Below, piece by piece: positions 1 to 11,072 of a stretch of DNA of 64,000 nt. This stretch comes from Termitomyces sp. T153 (taxonomy: Eukaryota; Basidiomycota; Agaricomycetes; Agaricales; Lyophyllaceae): NCBI GenBank assembly GCA_018296165.2, contig JACKQL020000024.1:372001-436000 (forward strand). The letters are read 5' to 3'. A model generated the notes under the pieces. That model did no database searches. It was not told the DNA's origin and saw only the letters and a list, made by a program, of their open reading frames with translations. Position numbers and translations under genes: made by a program. How positions within the stretch are numbered: position 1 is the first letter of the stretch; the number at the start of each line of letters is the position of its first letter.

Positions 1-1345
1 AGGTTTCTGTCCCTCATAGGAACACCTGTGTCCAACCACTACAATCTCATCTGCACAGACTACTGACTTCCTCCCAGAGAAAGTTCCTCCAGCATATTTG
101 ATTCTTTGTAACACTCTGTTTACATTCTGCAGATGTTCCCATACAAATCTCCTAATGCCTGGGTTTTCTGAGATAACCTCATAGCCTCCATCTGGCAATT
201 CATACCTGTGAGGTGGACCTCTGATTGGCACATCATCAATATATGGCCAAGTTATATGAGGTATCTCATCTTTCAAGATGAAGGTAATGTCATCATGAAA
301 GATTGGTACTGAATTTGTCCAGCCCATTGGCAGGGTTACCAATCTTAGAGCACCAAAGGGTGTCTGGAAGGTGGTATAGTCCCTAGACTTCACATCCAAC
401 ACTCTCTCATCATATCCCACATACAAGTCAAAGATCCCTCCACAGGCCCTGCCAGCAAAGTGACTAGCTAACTCTTCAGTTGCTAGTGGCAACCCAGAAT
501 GTGCTATGGTCACTTTGTTTAAAGGTTCCAAGCTGTGAACTATCCTCAAACTCTCACCATCCTTCTTCAATACTGTGAGCCACTGGGATCTGTATGAAGA
601 GTTGGATGGCTCATACACTCCTGCCTCAATTTTCTGCTTTATCATCTGGCAGATTTTATCCCTGAGTCCAGGAGCAATGGGAATGTTCTTCAATACCCAA
701 GGGGTGTGAGGAATTACTAGCATTACTACAGGAGGGAAGAATTCCTCCTTGAGCCTACCTCTTTGAGAATCATCCCATGCAAAAGCCTCATTCTGCAGCA
801 TCATTAGATGATGTACTGCCTTCATCTCTTCTGGCCATAGGAAACCTTCACCATGTGCTTGGTCAATGATCTCCTTGCACTCAGCAGTGTACCTCCCTGT
901 GGGTTTGAAATCAGGTGGGTTTGGGTCCAACTGTGGCATGTCTGCTAGTGGATCCCCAGTGATACACCTTTCAATTCTAAACTCCTCAGGAGAGGTTCCT
1001 AGTACAGGTTTCACCTTTCTAGCAATAGGTTTGTATTTCTTAGAAAATACTTGTACAGTTTCTCCCATACCTGCTTCTAACACTAGGCTTCCCTGCTGTA
1101 CTAAGATTTCTTCCAACTTCTCTGATATCTGACACAGCTGCCCATTTAGATAAGCTGCTAATGTCTTCTCATCTCTTCCTCCCACATCTCCCTCTGCAGC
1201 AAAGGCCTGCAGATACACATCTCTCAACTCCTGGTTCTTGAACCCACTATGATTTATAGTGTATCCAGTCACCACTACTTCATCATTCTTCTTCTCTCCA
1301 ATCATTACTGCCACCTCTCCCTGGTCACTGACCAGATCATTGAGA
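1..1345 (-). CDS. Reverse transcriptase region of gypsy Pol, partial (runs off left edge)
   Basis: A minus-strand frame is open from about 1345 to the left edge without a stop. It contains the polymerase palm signature YIDD (about 231-242), preceded by a stretch reading FDLYVGYDERVL and the FQTPFGALRL and MGWTNSVP blocks that mark the gypsy RT domain. It would copy element RNA into cDNA in cytoplasmic particles. The RNase H and integrase parts are outside the window. It lies immediately downstream of the protease region, in a different frame from it, consistent with a decayed Gag-Pol polyprotein. The identification is firm from motifs; whether the domain itself is intact cannot be judged from a partial sequence. 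Confidence 0.85.
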
Positions 1346-1346
1346 A

Positions 1347-2050
1347 TTAAAATTTTGGATCACTATCTCCCCCAACACCTGCCTTTGGCACCTTCCCTCT
1401 TTGAAGAGTAGGCAGGGCTGTCCTGCGACCAGTATTAGGATCTCTGATAGTTATGATGGCACTGCCATCTTGAAGATTTTGTATGTTGCTTTCTGTCAGT
1501 GTGTCAAAAGGACAACCCAACAAGACAGTATAAGCTGGCTTGACAAAGATATGCACTTGTAGATAAATAGTGAAGCCTTCAGCAAAGTAAATGGCACATT
1601 TTTGGCTAAACCAACTGATGTATTCACTTGACTGTTGGCACTTTCCATCCTTAAGCATATGTCTGAATCCCAAGTTAACCCTAAATGAAGTGCCTCATCT
1701 AGTGCCATACAGACTATCTGAGAACCACTATTTAGAATTGTCTCTACTTGTCCCCTCTGATTGACAATGGGGTTCAAGGATCTCAACACTTGCAAATCTC
1801 TAGCCACATACACCACTACTGGCTTTTCTCCTGGAGGGATATTTTCCAAGTAAGTGGCCACACAATCCTGATGCACTACTGCACCAGTAGGCAAATCATC
1901 CTGTGTCCCATCTGCAATGAAATAGGTTGCCATTGGTAGGTCATTGACATCTACTTTGTCAGGTGGTTTCTTCTCCCTTACAGTCTGCTGTTGAACTGCT
2001 ACCCTTGGAATATTAGGATCCCTAGCCTGAGTCCCTGTTTTGAGAGTCAA
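1347..2050 (-). pseudogene. Retroviral-type aspartic protease region of Pol, inactivated
   Basis: Two overlapping minus-strand frames (1496-2050 and 1347-1673) together give a retropepsin-like domain: an ILxSGSQIV active-site block, then a PAYTVLLGCPFD block typical of gypsy proteases. The residue at the catalytic position is Asn (NSG) instead of Asp (DSG or DTG). The family needs this Asp, so the enzyme should be dead even apart from the frameshift near 1600. The segment 2054-2374 upstream is the Pro-rich linker of the same Pol and ends in a stop just before the protease starts. Confidence 0.75.
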
Positions 2051-2053
2051 TTT

Positions 2054-2374
2054 TTATATCATTGCTTCCCTTAATCCAGGAGCCACATCTAACAGTTCTC
2101 CAGTACTGAAAGGTACAGTAGCCTCCCAGAGCTTATCAATGGTCCTATCCCACTCCTTCCTCCTTGTTCCTGTTAAGAAACTTTTAACAGTGTCCTGCAC
2201 TGGCAAGTCTGGTCCCTTATTGAGGGCTGGAACCTTCTCAAAAGGTAGGTCCAGTTTTGGTGCAACTCTAGGTGGAATCACCAGAGTTAGCTTTTCTTTC
2301 CAGGGTTTTTCAGGGGTTCTCTCTGGCAATGAGGATACTCCTGGTTGAGATGCCTCTTTCTTAATTGCCTTCAT
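2054..2374 (-). pseudogene. Linker between gag and protease of the gypsy element
   Basis: This 106-codon minus-strand stretch is rich in Pro, Lys and charged residues and has no recognisable fold. Its last residues (LREAMI) run in frame into a stop followed by the first residues of the protease region, so the stop at about 2051-2053 looks like a nonsense change inside a once continuous Pol. It lies between the gag zinc-knuckle part and the protease and has no function of its own that I can recognise. Confidence 0.5.
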
Positions 2375-2382
2375 TGAGTTAT

Positions 2383-3854
2383 TTAAAAATCCTTAGAGGA
2401 AGATTTCTGTCCTTCAGGACTAGCTGTGTTCCTTGTGTTGACCAACACACTGAGCATCTCAGCCATTTTATTGAAACCTTTCTCCAAATCTCCCAAGTGG
2501 TCTGACTCCTTATATTGAATGCGCTCTAGCATGTCATCCCTTGTGTCTCTAGCAGAGTTTACATAGGTAGAGTAAGTGACTGTCTCTGGGGAGTCATCTT
2601 CTGGCCATCCAAAGTACATATTCACCTGCTTATCATGTACTTGTGCTAGTCTAGCATGAGGAGATATACCAGCAGGGTCTCTGGGTAGAGGAGCACCACT
2701 AGGTAGTCTGGCTCTCCCCTCTAACAGGATGATCCATCCTTTTTGTACATCTCCCTTGATGACTTCACACTCTGAAATTCTATGTCCAGTTTGCCAACAA
2801 TAGAAGCAAGTAACACCACTTCTCCCAGAAGTTGGAAATGTAGGAGGCCCTTCTGCCCTTATACCCTGGCTCCCTTTGGTATTTAAGAAGGTATTGTGCA
2901 TGTCCAACTGACCAGCTTGCAAAGCTTGCATGGTGCTCTGGATGCTCCCCATTTGTTTCCCAATGGTAACCACAGCATCTTGGAGATGAGCCATTTTCTC
3001 CTCCACTTCCTCCTTCTTAATGTTCCCCCTACTAGTTTCCCTCTTTTCTATTTTCTCCTCTCTAGGGCTCCTTACAGTAGCACTATCTATCAAGGTCCCC
3101 ACTACTGTCAGCACTTCTGATAGGTCATACTTGTTGTCCTTGTGCCTATTTCTAGCAGGGTCTTTGTAGTGGCCATATCTACTGATCAACCTCTCCTCAA
3201 TCACATCTTCAAAAGCTGGTGTAAAGCATCCCAGGAATTGTCTACCAGAGACCCATTCCCAGTGACATTAGCCAACTTCTTAGCCTCAGCTCTAAATTTT
3301 CTTATGAGAGAATGGATTTCTGTAGTGTCATTCCTACTAAGTCTGGCATGTTCTCTGCAGATTCTGTCCAGGTTTGCAACACTACCTGTGTCATCCACTG
3401 CTTCTGGATAAGACTCCTTGATCTCTTTTTCAAAAGCAGACCAAGTATGGTCATCTCCAAAGGAATCAAAGCCCATCCATTCCTGTTCAGTCTGAGCATC
3501 CACATATTCAAAGATTCTCTTTTTCTTTTCCTTATCTCCTTGGATCCCAGCATGCTCAAACAGAGAGATCATCCTTTGCAAAAAGCAATGAACCTCAGAG
3601 GGCTCAGTATGCTTAAACTTAGGTGCATCCCTGCTGACAGGCAGTGGCAGTTTGTATCTGATATTTTGCTCCATTATTGAGGCAGTAGAAACTGGTTGAG
3701 TAGTAGGGCACAGTTCTTTTAGTGAGCTTGAAATTACTTTCTCAGTCCAAAGTTTTCTCTTTCTGAGTAAGGTTTCAGGGTCAGGCAAAAAGGACTTTGA
3801 ACCACTGCTATTGGTCCTAGTTTCTCTTTTCCTTAATGTAACAGAGTTTTTCAC
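2383..3854 (-). pseudogene. Gag polyprotein with CCHC zinc knuckle, frameshifted
   Basis: The first part (3201-3854) is a charged, helical Gag/capsid-like region of the retrotransposon_gag type, with conserved aromatic positions (QEWMGFDSF). The second part (2383-3204) continues in another frame and carries one zinc knuckle, C-x2-C-x4-H-x4-C (CFYCWQTGHRISEC), which binds element RNA. The two halves overlap at an ATGA. The change of frame near 3204-3220 looks like an indel, because the second frame extends upstream with gag-like text. Gag would form the particle shell. It lies directly downstream of the LTR and primer-binding site, as expected. Confidence 0.75.
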
Positions 3855-3973
3855 CTTAGTTGCAATAACTTCAGGTGTTTTGGGCCAAGACCCAGGTGGT
3901 GCAAAACTAATGTTTCACAAGGGTTGGACTTCCTCAAGGAAATCCAAAAAAATGAGTTTTTGTGCAACAAAAA

Positions 3974-3992
3974 CCCCTCGCGGTGGGCTCCA
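3974..3992 (-). promoter_or_regulatory. Primer-binding site of the gypsy element (putative)
   Basis: On the minus strand the sequence TGGAGCCCACCGCGAGGGG sits just inside the inferred LTR end and about 120 bp before gag. A TGG-initial stretch complementary to the 3' end of a tRNA is expected here. The matching tRNA was not identified. Confidence 0.5.
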
Positions 3993-3994
3993 GA

Positions 3995-4735
3995 TGATGC
4001 GAAATCGGCGAAATTGGCTTAGTTTTCAGACTCAGCTCAAAACTCCAACTCACAAAGGTGTTCGGGACTTTGTTTCACGTAGCTCACTCTAAAAGTGTTG
4101 TACAAAGTAGGTTTTTAATTGATTTAGATTACTCAACCGGGTCAAGTCTGATCACAAGGCTCAAGCAAAATATAATAAATTTTAAGCCTGAAGAAAATAA
4201 TAGTTTATTGGCCTAAGAAACCCGCTCCCTGGGGATTTCCAAGCTGTAGCTAGTACTTTGCTTGTCCAATAGGCTCAGAAATCCTCTCCTTTTATACCCC
4301 TCAGTCTGTGCACAGACCATGGCTTTTCCACATGTTTTCATCATCATCTGGGAGTGTGGTCAACTGGTTAGTGGGCTGGGCTGCATGGTCGGGCCTTGAC
4401 ATGCACTTATTTTTGGCATCAGCAATTCGGATTTGATCATGCCAAGGCCTAGGCTGCTCTTTTGTCTGTCCCTTTTTCTCCCCCTTTGTCTTCTCCTCCT
4501 GCCTGCTGATCCTTATCAATGTGGACTTGAGGGCTGTTTAGTTTAAGTTGGTTGGTCAGAGAAGGGAGGGGCTAGCCCTGGATGGAGGGGAAGCTCGGAT
4601 TGTTAGCTGAGATCAATTCTTGGCCCCTGCCATCAAAATTTGATGGCTGGCTTCCCAGCTGTTGTCAACTGACTTTTGGGTTCATCCTTGGTTTTACATG
4701 GGAGGTTTTACTTTGAGGTATGCCTTACGGTCACA
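3995..4735 (-). repeat. 5' long terminal repeat, about 740 bp
   Basis: The minus-strand start TGTGACCGTAAGGCATACC resembles the usual start of agaricomycete gypsy LTRs. The end near 3995 is inferred from the primer-binding site next to it. A TATAAAAG box lies at 4289-4296 on the minus strand, suitable for driving element RNA. The second LTR is outside the window, so the boundaries are not confirmed by a partner copy. Confidence 0.65.
4289..4296 (-). promoter_or_regulatory. TATA box inside the LTR
   Basis: TATAAAAG on the minus strand within the LTR, upstream of gag. This is the likely core promoter of the retrotransposon. Confidence 0.5.
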
Positions 4736-4851
4736 GTTTTCAACGTTTTTCACCAGCTTACAGTTTTCAGCTGTTTTTATTTGTAAAGTATATTGTTTTA
4801 TAATATACTTTGACTAGGCTTTTTCCTCTGCCGATCTCATTGTTGAGACCG

Positions 4852-4875
4852 GTGTATAATCGGGGATTGATACAC
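4852..4875. other. Short inverted repeat upstream of the 4922 gene
   Basis: GTGTATAATC and GATTGATACAC form a stem with one bulge. It is directly preceded (4831-4851) by a second imperfect stem, CCGATCTC/GAGACCGG. The pair lies between the LTR end and the start of the next gene, so it could belong to either. No known element was recognised. Confidence 0.35.
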
Positions 4876-4921
4876 GGGAAGCTCCAGAAGGCTTAAAAGG
4901 CTGGACGTTACTCGGGGTCCT

Positions 4922-6318
4922 ATGATAACTAGTATGGACCCCCTATCCACTGTTTCATCTCTTTGCTCCCTGGCTTTGGCAATCATTACCTGGATTGATC
5001 AAATGAAAGAACAAAAGGAAACTCTGTCTGCAATAGCGAGAACCGTCTCGACTATTCATTTTATGTTGAGTTCTTTCCGAAAAAACACGGCAAATCTCGA
5101 GCTAGAACCCTCACTTCTTAATGCATTCATGGGACTTGGTGATATTCTCAGTCGCACGAGGGAACATCTCGCCATATACGACAAAAATGGTTGGGGTGGC
5201 TCAAAATTTAACAGCTATCTTGACTTTTTACTTCCCTCGCGAGTAACCCAACAGCTCATCCGGGATGAGCAGCAGCTTTCGCATCAATTGACCATTATCC
5301 TCTTTTTCTTTTCCACTTCCTCATTCATCCGAGAACTTCATTTGCCGGCTGCAGTCGCAAAGGTAGACCTTGTCTCCTTTCGTCCGATATGGAATGAGGA
5401 TGTCCGCGTCTTCTGGTGTGATTTTGTGGGTGCAAAGGTCAGTTCACTATGGTCTAAACGATTATCCTAGAAAGTCTCATCAGATGAGATTCCAGGTTCT
5501 GTTTGCACAGAGTGACCGATTCTTGGAAGCTTTGAGATATCGGTTTGGTAATCAGTTGAACGATGCAGCTCGACAACGTTTCTTTTTGCGTCTTGATGAG
5601 TTCAAGATTGGAGGAGTCGCTATTTCGACCTTGGAGTGTTTTGTCGGCGATGACTCGCTTGAACAGGCTGTAAAAAAATTCCAAGCACTCGGTACAACCA
5701 ATCAGATCCATCCATTCTTCTTAGAAATGCTGACATCTTTTGTTTCAAGACACCAAGCGACCACTTGCATGGCCTTTGAACAATGAGAAGAGACTTCCTC
5801 TGTTAATCTGGGTTGACGATAGACCGGAGAATAACTCTGCAATAGTGCAATTCGCAAGACAGGCCGGTGTTTGTGTCCTCGAGTTTCTATCCACTGCCTT
5901 TTTGAAGGCATGGATGGAGGAAAACCAAGGTCGGAATCAACCTGGAATCTTCAACTAATATCTGATTGAACATATCCGAATAGATTTTTTGAGAAGCAAT
6001 GACCGTGCTGATAGTGTTCGCTTCATCTCTGACACCGCTCGATTTGAAACCGATGACCAACGAGTCGCTCAAAACAATAACTCTTATTTAAATATTGCCG
6101 CAGGAGAAAATATCGCGCGTTATCTGAGGGGGTATTCATACCGTGCTCCCCTCCTGATTTTCTGTGGCACTGGCATCATTTACACTGGATATGTGAAGTC
6201 ATACGACGCTACAGGTTCCACCTGCAGCCCACCGATCGTTTATCAATATATCACGGCGTTGAGTCAACGAAGAAGGGACGACAAAAATTGGCATGGATAT
6301 AACGTTGTCGCTAAGTAG
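4922..6318 (+). CDS. Predicted protein: helical N-terminus plus receiver/TIR-like Rossmannoid C-terminal region
   Basis: Four exons join in frame: 4922-5437, 5511-5691, 5750-5929, 5984-6318 (introns 73, 58 and 54 bp, all GT...AG), giving 403 residues; a second Met at 4934 is an equally good start. Residues 1-130 are hydrophobic and helical (MDPLSTVSSLCSLALAI), like the HeLo/four-helix N-termini of fungal cell-death and NLR-type proteins. A middle block (FWCDFVGAK...EALRYRFG) resembles a small helical adaptor. The C-terminal third has alternating strands and helices (LLIWVDDRPENN, VRFISDTAR, APLLIFCG), like a receiver or TIR-like fold with an acidic pair after strand 1. Function is not established. 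An immunity or self-recognition role is inference from the architecture. It begins 190 bp from the LTR of the retrotransposon, yet is intact. Confidence 0.75.
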
Positions 6319-6779
6319 TGATATTAGTTAGGCATTCTCACTAGAATATCTACTGGTCGATTTTTTTCATTAGAGTCAGCTACCTTCTGTTCTGTTCTGT
6401 ATACTATGGAAGGTCTCACTAGTATTGATTTCTGCGAACAAGAAACAGGAGGCTCAGGCTCGAGAAGAGTGAAAACCAGTGACGACCTGAGAACCACTTG
6501 TTTCTGTGGAGAGCACTCGCCAAGCTTGAAACAGAGTTGCTTCAACTCTTGATAGCTTGTATGATCAGATAGGAGGATTTTGAATTGTTCAATGAAGTGC
6601 TGTTATACAAGCGGCTCTTCGAGGAGAAATTGAGAAGAATAGTAAGGACAAAAGAAGGGTTGCACATGCTAAGCCCGACAGATGAAAATACTTATCAGAT
6701 AAGCAAAAAAATATTGATTCGTGAGATAATTCAGTGGAGCCAAATAAAGGTCAAATCATGTTTGTTTCGTTGGACAACC
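6319..6779. other. Intergenic, 461 bp
   Basis: A short open frame at 6585 runs into the start of the next gene but shows no family features and is probably 5' leader. Nothing else is recognised. Confidence 0.5.
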
Positions 6780-7395
6780 ATGGCGCCGGGACCTGCGCCT
6801 GATTCTCCACGGTCTTCTCAGTCACCGGCACCTTCTGGCGCACAAGGCGATTTAGAGCTGGAACTCCTTGGCCTTGCAAATGCGCTCTATAACCTTGGTA
6901 CCACGATCATCAATGATTCCACAAAAGAAAGAGATAAACCCGGTGGCGGAAAGCAGGTAGGGCTCCGAGTGTGGGTATTTTTTCTGTAGTTCAGGCACCT
7001 TCTAACACTCAATTTGCAGGAATGAAGTGGTCAATCACCTCAGCACGATCGATGATATGGCACAGCACATCAAGACAATGATTCCTTTGCAGGTTTTGAC
7101 TGAAGTCGACAATTCTAGGAATCCGATGCTGTTGACGCGAGAACGCATCGAGCGTGCAGCGACAGAGAACCAATACATGAACGGAAAAATTGCTGCAATA
7201 AATGTGAGTTTATTTGTCACTGGGCTATGATAGCAATCTAATGTTTCTGCAAAGTCATATCGCAACTACCTCAACGAGGCATTAGTTCAGAATTTCCCGG
7301 AGCTTGAGGAATACTTTCATGCTCGTCCGGATGAGATTCAGTTGCCAGTGGATCCGGTTGCAAACGGTGCGAACGGTAGCATGCACGTGCCATGA
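6780..7395 (+). CDS. MED10: Mediator of RNA polymerase II transcription subunit 10
   Basis: Exons 6780-6970, 7020-7203 and 7255-7395 join in frame to 171 residues, close to the usual length. The Med10/Nut2 core is clear: an ELLGLANALYNLG helix, then VNEVVNHLSTIDDM, IPLQVLTEVDNSRNP, LTRERIERAATENQ and GKIAAIN-SYRNYLNEAL. Med10 is a helical subunit of the Mediator middle module, where it pairs with Med14, and it acts in the nucleus. The first donor is GTGGGT rather than the stronger GTAGGG 14 bp upstream; only the former keeps the frame and yields the conserved RVNEVVNHL. The first 25 residues are Pro/Ser-rich and not conserved. Confidence 0.85.
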
Positions 7396-7744
7396 TGATT
7401 CACTTGTCAATCTCTTTTTGTTGCAAGCCGTGTCATTCTATCGCTTTCTTATCACAGGCTCAACTTGATTTTGGCATTTCTCGTTCCCATGAGTGTGTAG
7501 GAGGTCAGTGTAGTGACGAATAACGTGTAGATATGTAGCTTTGTAAGATGTGTAATGAATTGAATGTCAGTCGGAGAACGGTTGCTACCCAACTCGTAAT
7601 TAAATATTAGCTTCTTGCTCTCGATCCTTCACGACCTCGACGCAACCTCAGGCAGGAACTCAACGTCAACGCCCTCTTCATACCCTACCAATCACTCTCT
7701 CATAATTGCGGGCAGTGTAGCCCTAATTACCTTTTCTGATCGTG
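7396..7744. other. Intergenic, 349 bp
   Basis: Spacer between Med10 and Ric8 on the same strand. It should hold the Med10 3' end and the Ric8 promoter. No distinct element is seen. Confidence 0.5.
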
Positions 7745-9816
7745 ATGGCGGACATTCTACGATCATACACAGTATTATCTGTCTCATCGAGTAGGTTGGA
7801 AGTATCGACTGTCCTTCAGTCAATTATCAGCGGTGCGTTGAGCGGATAGACCTCTATGGGAAGCTTATAGGACCCTTCCAGCCCCGCCATTCACGATCGA
7901 TGATTCGAGCCGGACAGAGCTCATGAAAAGCCTGCTGCGAGATCTCAAAACGGCCTCCGCTAAGAGTGGTTCAAAGCCTCTCTCGCCCAAAGGTGTGTAG
8001 TTACCCTGTTCGAAAGATGTCCCAATCTTGTGGGCGTTGATATTAGATGCCGCTCAAGCGTTGTTGGCTGTGAAGGAACTTGGCAAGAACCCAGTTGGCT
8101 CACAATTCATTGCGACCCCTGAAAATCTGAAGACTCTTCTGGAACTTGCTTTATCTTTCAAGGATGACCCAGAAGCCTCTAGCGAAGCCCTCAGGTCTGT
8201 GGCCAATGCATTATTTCTCGTCGAGAAAGCACGTTCTACTATATTGGAGAAAGAAGTTGATGGAGGGGTCCTTGCTCTCTCCATGCTTGAGGTAGCACGT
8301 TATCGATCTTTGAAATGATTATATCTTACTTTTCTGCTTCAGAAAACCACTATACCTGACCATATCTTCGTCTTATCACGTATTCTCTTCCTCATTACAG
8401 TACCAGGCCCTTCGTTCATCAAGAATCTTGTGGAAGACAAGTATAATGGGCACAATGCGATTGAGATAATCAGTTCAAAGCTGGATCTTCTGACAGTTGG
8501 AATACTCACTGGAAAGAAGATGGCACGAGAAGCTATGTCTGATATCCTCAAATTTACTTTCAATGTCCTTCTTTATTATCCAAAGATGGTCCGAACTGAA
8601 CCACAAACCCCAGAGGCTAACAACCCTGATCAAACACCTATTATTGGCGATTTTTGGAGTTCTAAATTGGATAGGTGCGCTACTTTCTCCCTTTATCAGC
8701 CTTACTTTTTAGCTTATAAATCCCAGTCTTTTGGCACCAGCTCTTCGCGTTTTCACATCTCTACCACCCACTTCTCCAAATCCTATTGCTGCACCCCTTA
8801 CTCATGTTATCCACACACTAATCACAATACCCATCTCGGCGGAGCTACGCCCTATTTGGTTCGGCACTAATGTCATCGCTTCGCACCGGGCTTCTGTATC
8901 CAATAGCCCGAAAAACGCATCACGATCCCAGACGCCTCAACCCGTTTCTACGTCAAGTTCGAGCAGCGGTAATGATTCCCCGCAACCAACGCCGGTCTCT
9001 CCGAAACCCAGTACTTTCGATCGCGCATTATCTGTCCTTGCTGCTGGTCGACGGTCATTATCTCGCTCACCTCCATCTAATACCACGGCCCCGACGAACG
9101 TTGTCCAACGCACATACGAACTAATGGATACCGCGTTTGCGTATTTCTTCCCGGATGTCGTCGATGTTGATGACGCATCCGTGCGTGACCGCGCTAAGCA
9201 GGAATCACCCGACAACTCACTCGATGACCTGCTCTCTCCTTTGGTCGTACTTCTCTCCAGAATATGTGCCGCGGATGAGGTATCCAGAGTTCGCGTACGA
9301 CAGCTGATTATCCCTGATGGCTTGGATCGTTCATCACCGCTTGAAGGGAGGTCTGATATGTTGGGCCGTTGCCTCAGGCTCATGACTAGCGTCTATCACT
9401 CGAGGTTGAAGGATGCGGTCGGAGAGATGTTGTTTGCCGTCTGCGATTCCGATGGTAAGTTTTACCGAGGTCTTCGTCTACACATGCTCATCGTACCCAT
9501 AGCATCCGTCCTCTCTGCTCTCGTGGGTTACGGAAACGTAGCAGGATTCCTGTACAACAAAGGTGTCCTTAGTGCCCCTCCTGCACCAAGTGCTACAACC
9601 AGTACGTATACCCCAAACGCTGCGACGGCTTCGATCAATCCAATCACTGGAACGACCAATAACACCAAGCAAGATTTGCCGGAAATGACTGAAGAAGAGA
9701 AAGAACGTGAGGCGGAAAAGCTGTTTGTATTGTTTGACCGCCTGGAGAAGACGGGCGCCATCCCACCCAGTCAGAACCCTATACGTAAGGCGATCCAGGA
9801 AGGCAAGATTGGCTAG
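7745..9816 (+). CDS. RIC8: Ric8/synembryn-type guanine nucleotide exchange factor for G-alpha
   Basis: Exons end at 7992, 8291, 8674, 9454 and 9816, with introns 7993-8046, 8292-8342, 8675-8726 and 9455-9502 in consistent phase. Family features are the armadillo-like helical repeats: DAAQALLAVKELGKNP, ALRSVANALFLVEKAR, IPDHIFVLSRILFL, APALRVFTSLPP, and the C-terminal ALVGYGNVAGFLYNKG block. Ric8 acts as chaperone and exchange factor for heterotrimeric G-alpha subunits at the plasma membrane, used in pheromone, nutrient and developmental signalling in fungi. The first exon starts at ATG 7745, but its joint with the exon starting near 7864-7871 is unsettled: the obvious acceptor gives the wrong phase, and the in-phase one leaves a 31-bp intron. 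A Ser/Thr/Pro-rich loop (about 8880-9110) is probably disordered. Confidence 0.85.
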
Positions 9817-10610
9817 GTTTCTTAACTATGATATCTACTACATATATGGAGAATATTCCCTAATATGCTATCAATGAAACTGTTTGACTGTTTTTTTGCG
9901 AGTAGCCACCGTATGCAGTAGTCCCTATACTATAATATTTGACAGACCAGTTGTACGTTATCACTTGTACAGTCAGCTGTTTTATGCTTGTAACCAGTAA
10001 CAAACTTGATGTTAGCTGCTCTACGGATTGACTATATATTCGTGAACAGCTACTCAGATAACACTTGGTTTTCATTTGTGCATGAGCAGCATTGGAGGAT
10101 TATGATTCTATCTGTGGGGAAAGCATATGGTATACATTGCGCTGAAATACCAGAAAATTACAGCTTGAATGTGCTTGACCTTCAGACATGACAACATCAG
10201 GTGGTTGCAACACACGTAGGCCAAATTTTTAGAGAAACAAAGTCAAGGAAACATAGAGCCTAGGCAATCCAGATAAAGCGGGATAAAGAGGCTAAAAGAA
10301 TGTGAGATGCTACGAACGGGGTACCAGTAAAGTCGATATGCAAAAAGAAGTGGAATCACGCCAGGCGGTGCAATATACATAATGTCCCTGTTTAAGGACT
10401 GTTAAAACCAACCATGTGTCAGGCTCTGGACGGCAGAAATCGATGATTTTGCTTTTAATGTCATACGCAAGTAGAAAGATTCTGAGAACTGGATGAGAAA
10501 GGGATCGATGAGAAATCTGGAGGTTGTACATAGGAATATGCTGTGCAGGATCTCTCTCAAGATCCGAGGACTGAGCAATCATTTTTGGCGGTAGTGTCGA
10601 CTAGAGGGGA

Positions 10611-10732
10611 GGAGATAAAAATATGTTTTGAGTTCCACGATCGAAAGCTTGAGAATCAACAATTCTCTTCGGTTTAACTTGGAGACATATAGTTGTGAAC
10701 CAGTGACTGAGGGTAACCGAAGCGATGAGTTA
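10611..10732 (+). repeat. Diverged direct repeat, copy 1
   Basis: About 122 bp that matches 10949-11072 along its whole length, sharing for example GAGTTCCAC, CTTGGAGACATA, GAGTTGTGAA-like and CCGAAGCGATGAGTT blocks. It differs from the partner by scattered substitutions and small indels. Confidence 0.75.
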
Positions 10733-10948
10733 TAAGTCCGCTAAACGAAGGCACGGGATGAGAGCGGAACGCGTTTCGGACTGAGTAACGCGGTCACATG
10801 TCCCTCGCACTTCTCGGAACCGCACCCCACCATCTCGCGCATCCGTACCTTCTCCGTAATACTTCTCTACGCTCCTCCTCCCTACGGCTTTCTTAGATCC
10901 TTGGTTTTGAATGCTCCTTACGTCTCCTCGCCTTAATCTGTTATTCGA

Positions 10949-11072
10949 GGAGATAAAGACATAATTTGAGTTCCACAATCAAAAGCTTTAGAGTCAACCA
11001 TTTTCTTCGAGGGTTAACTTGGAGACATAGAGTTGTGAAGCAGTGATTGAGGGTAGCCGAAGCGATGAGTTG
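10949..11072 (+). repeat. Diverged direct repeat, copy 2
   Basis: Second copy of the 122-bp unit, 338 bp downstream of the first, same orientation. The spacer between them is not repeated. Origin unknown; the pair looks like an old local duplication. Confidence 0.75.

Larger units (their letters stand above)
1..4735 (-). mobile_element. Ty3/gypsy LTR retrotransposon, 5' part, decayed
   Basis: On the minus strand the order is LTR, primer-binding site, gag with a CCHC knuckle, aspartic protease, reverse transcriptase. Gag followed by PR and RT is the Ty3/gypsy order, and the RT text is typical of agaricomycete gypsy elements. RNase H, integrase and the 3' LTR would lie left of position 1. The coding part is broken several times: a frame change in gag near 3204, an in-frame stop near 2051, a frame change inside the protease near 1600, and loss of the catalytic protease Asp. 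The copy therefore looks unable to move by itself. The right end is the inferred LTR start, TGTGACCGTAAGG read from 4735 leftward. Confidence 0.88.

Noticed and set aside
6585..6779. N-terminal extension of Med10
   Set aside because: The open frame runs into ATG 6780, but its text has no Med10 similarity and the usual protein starts at 6780.
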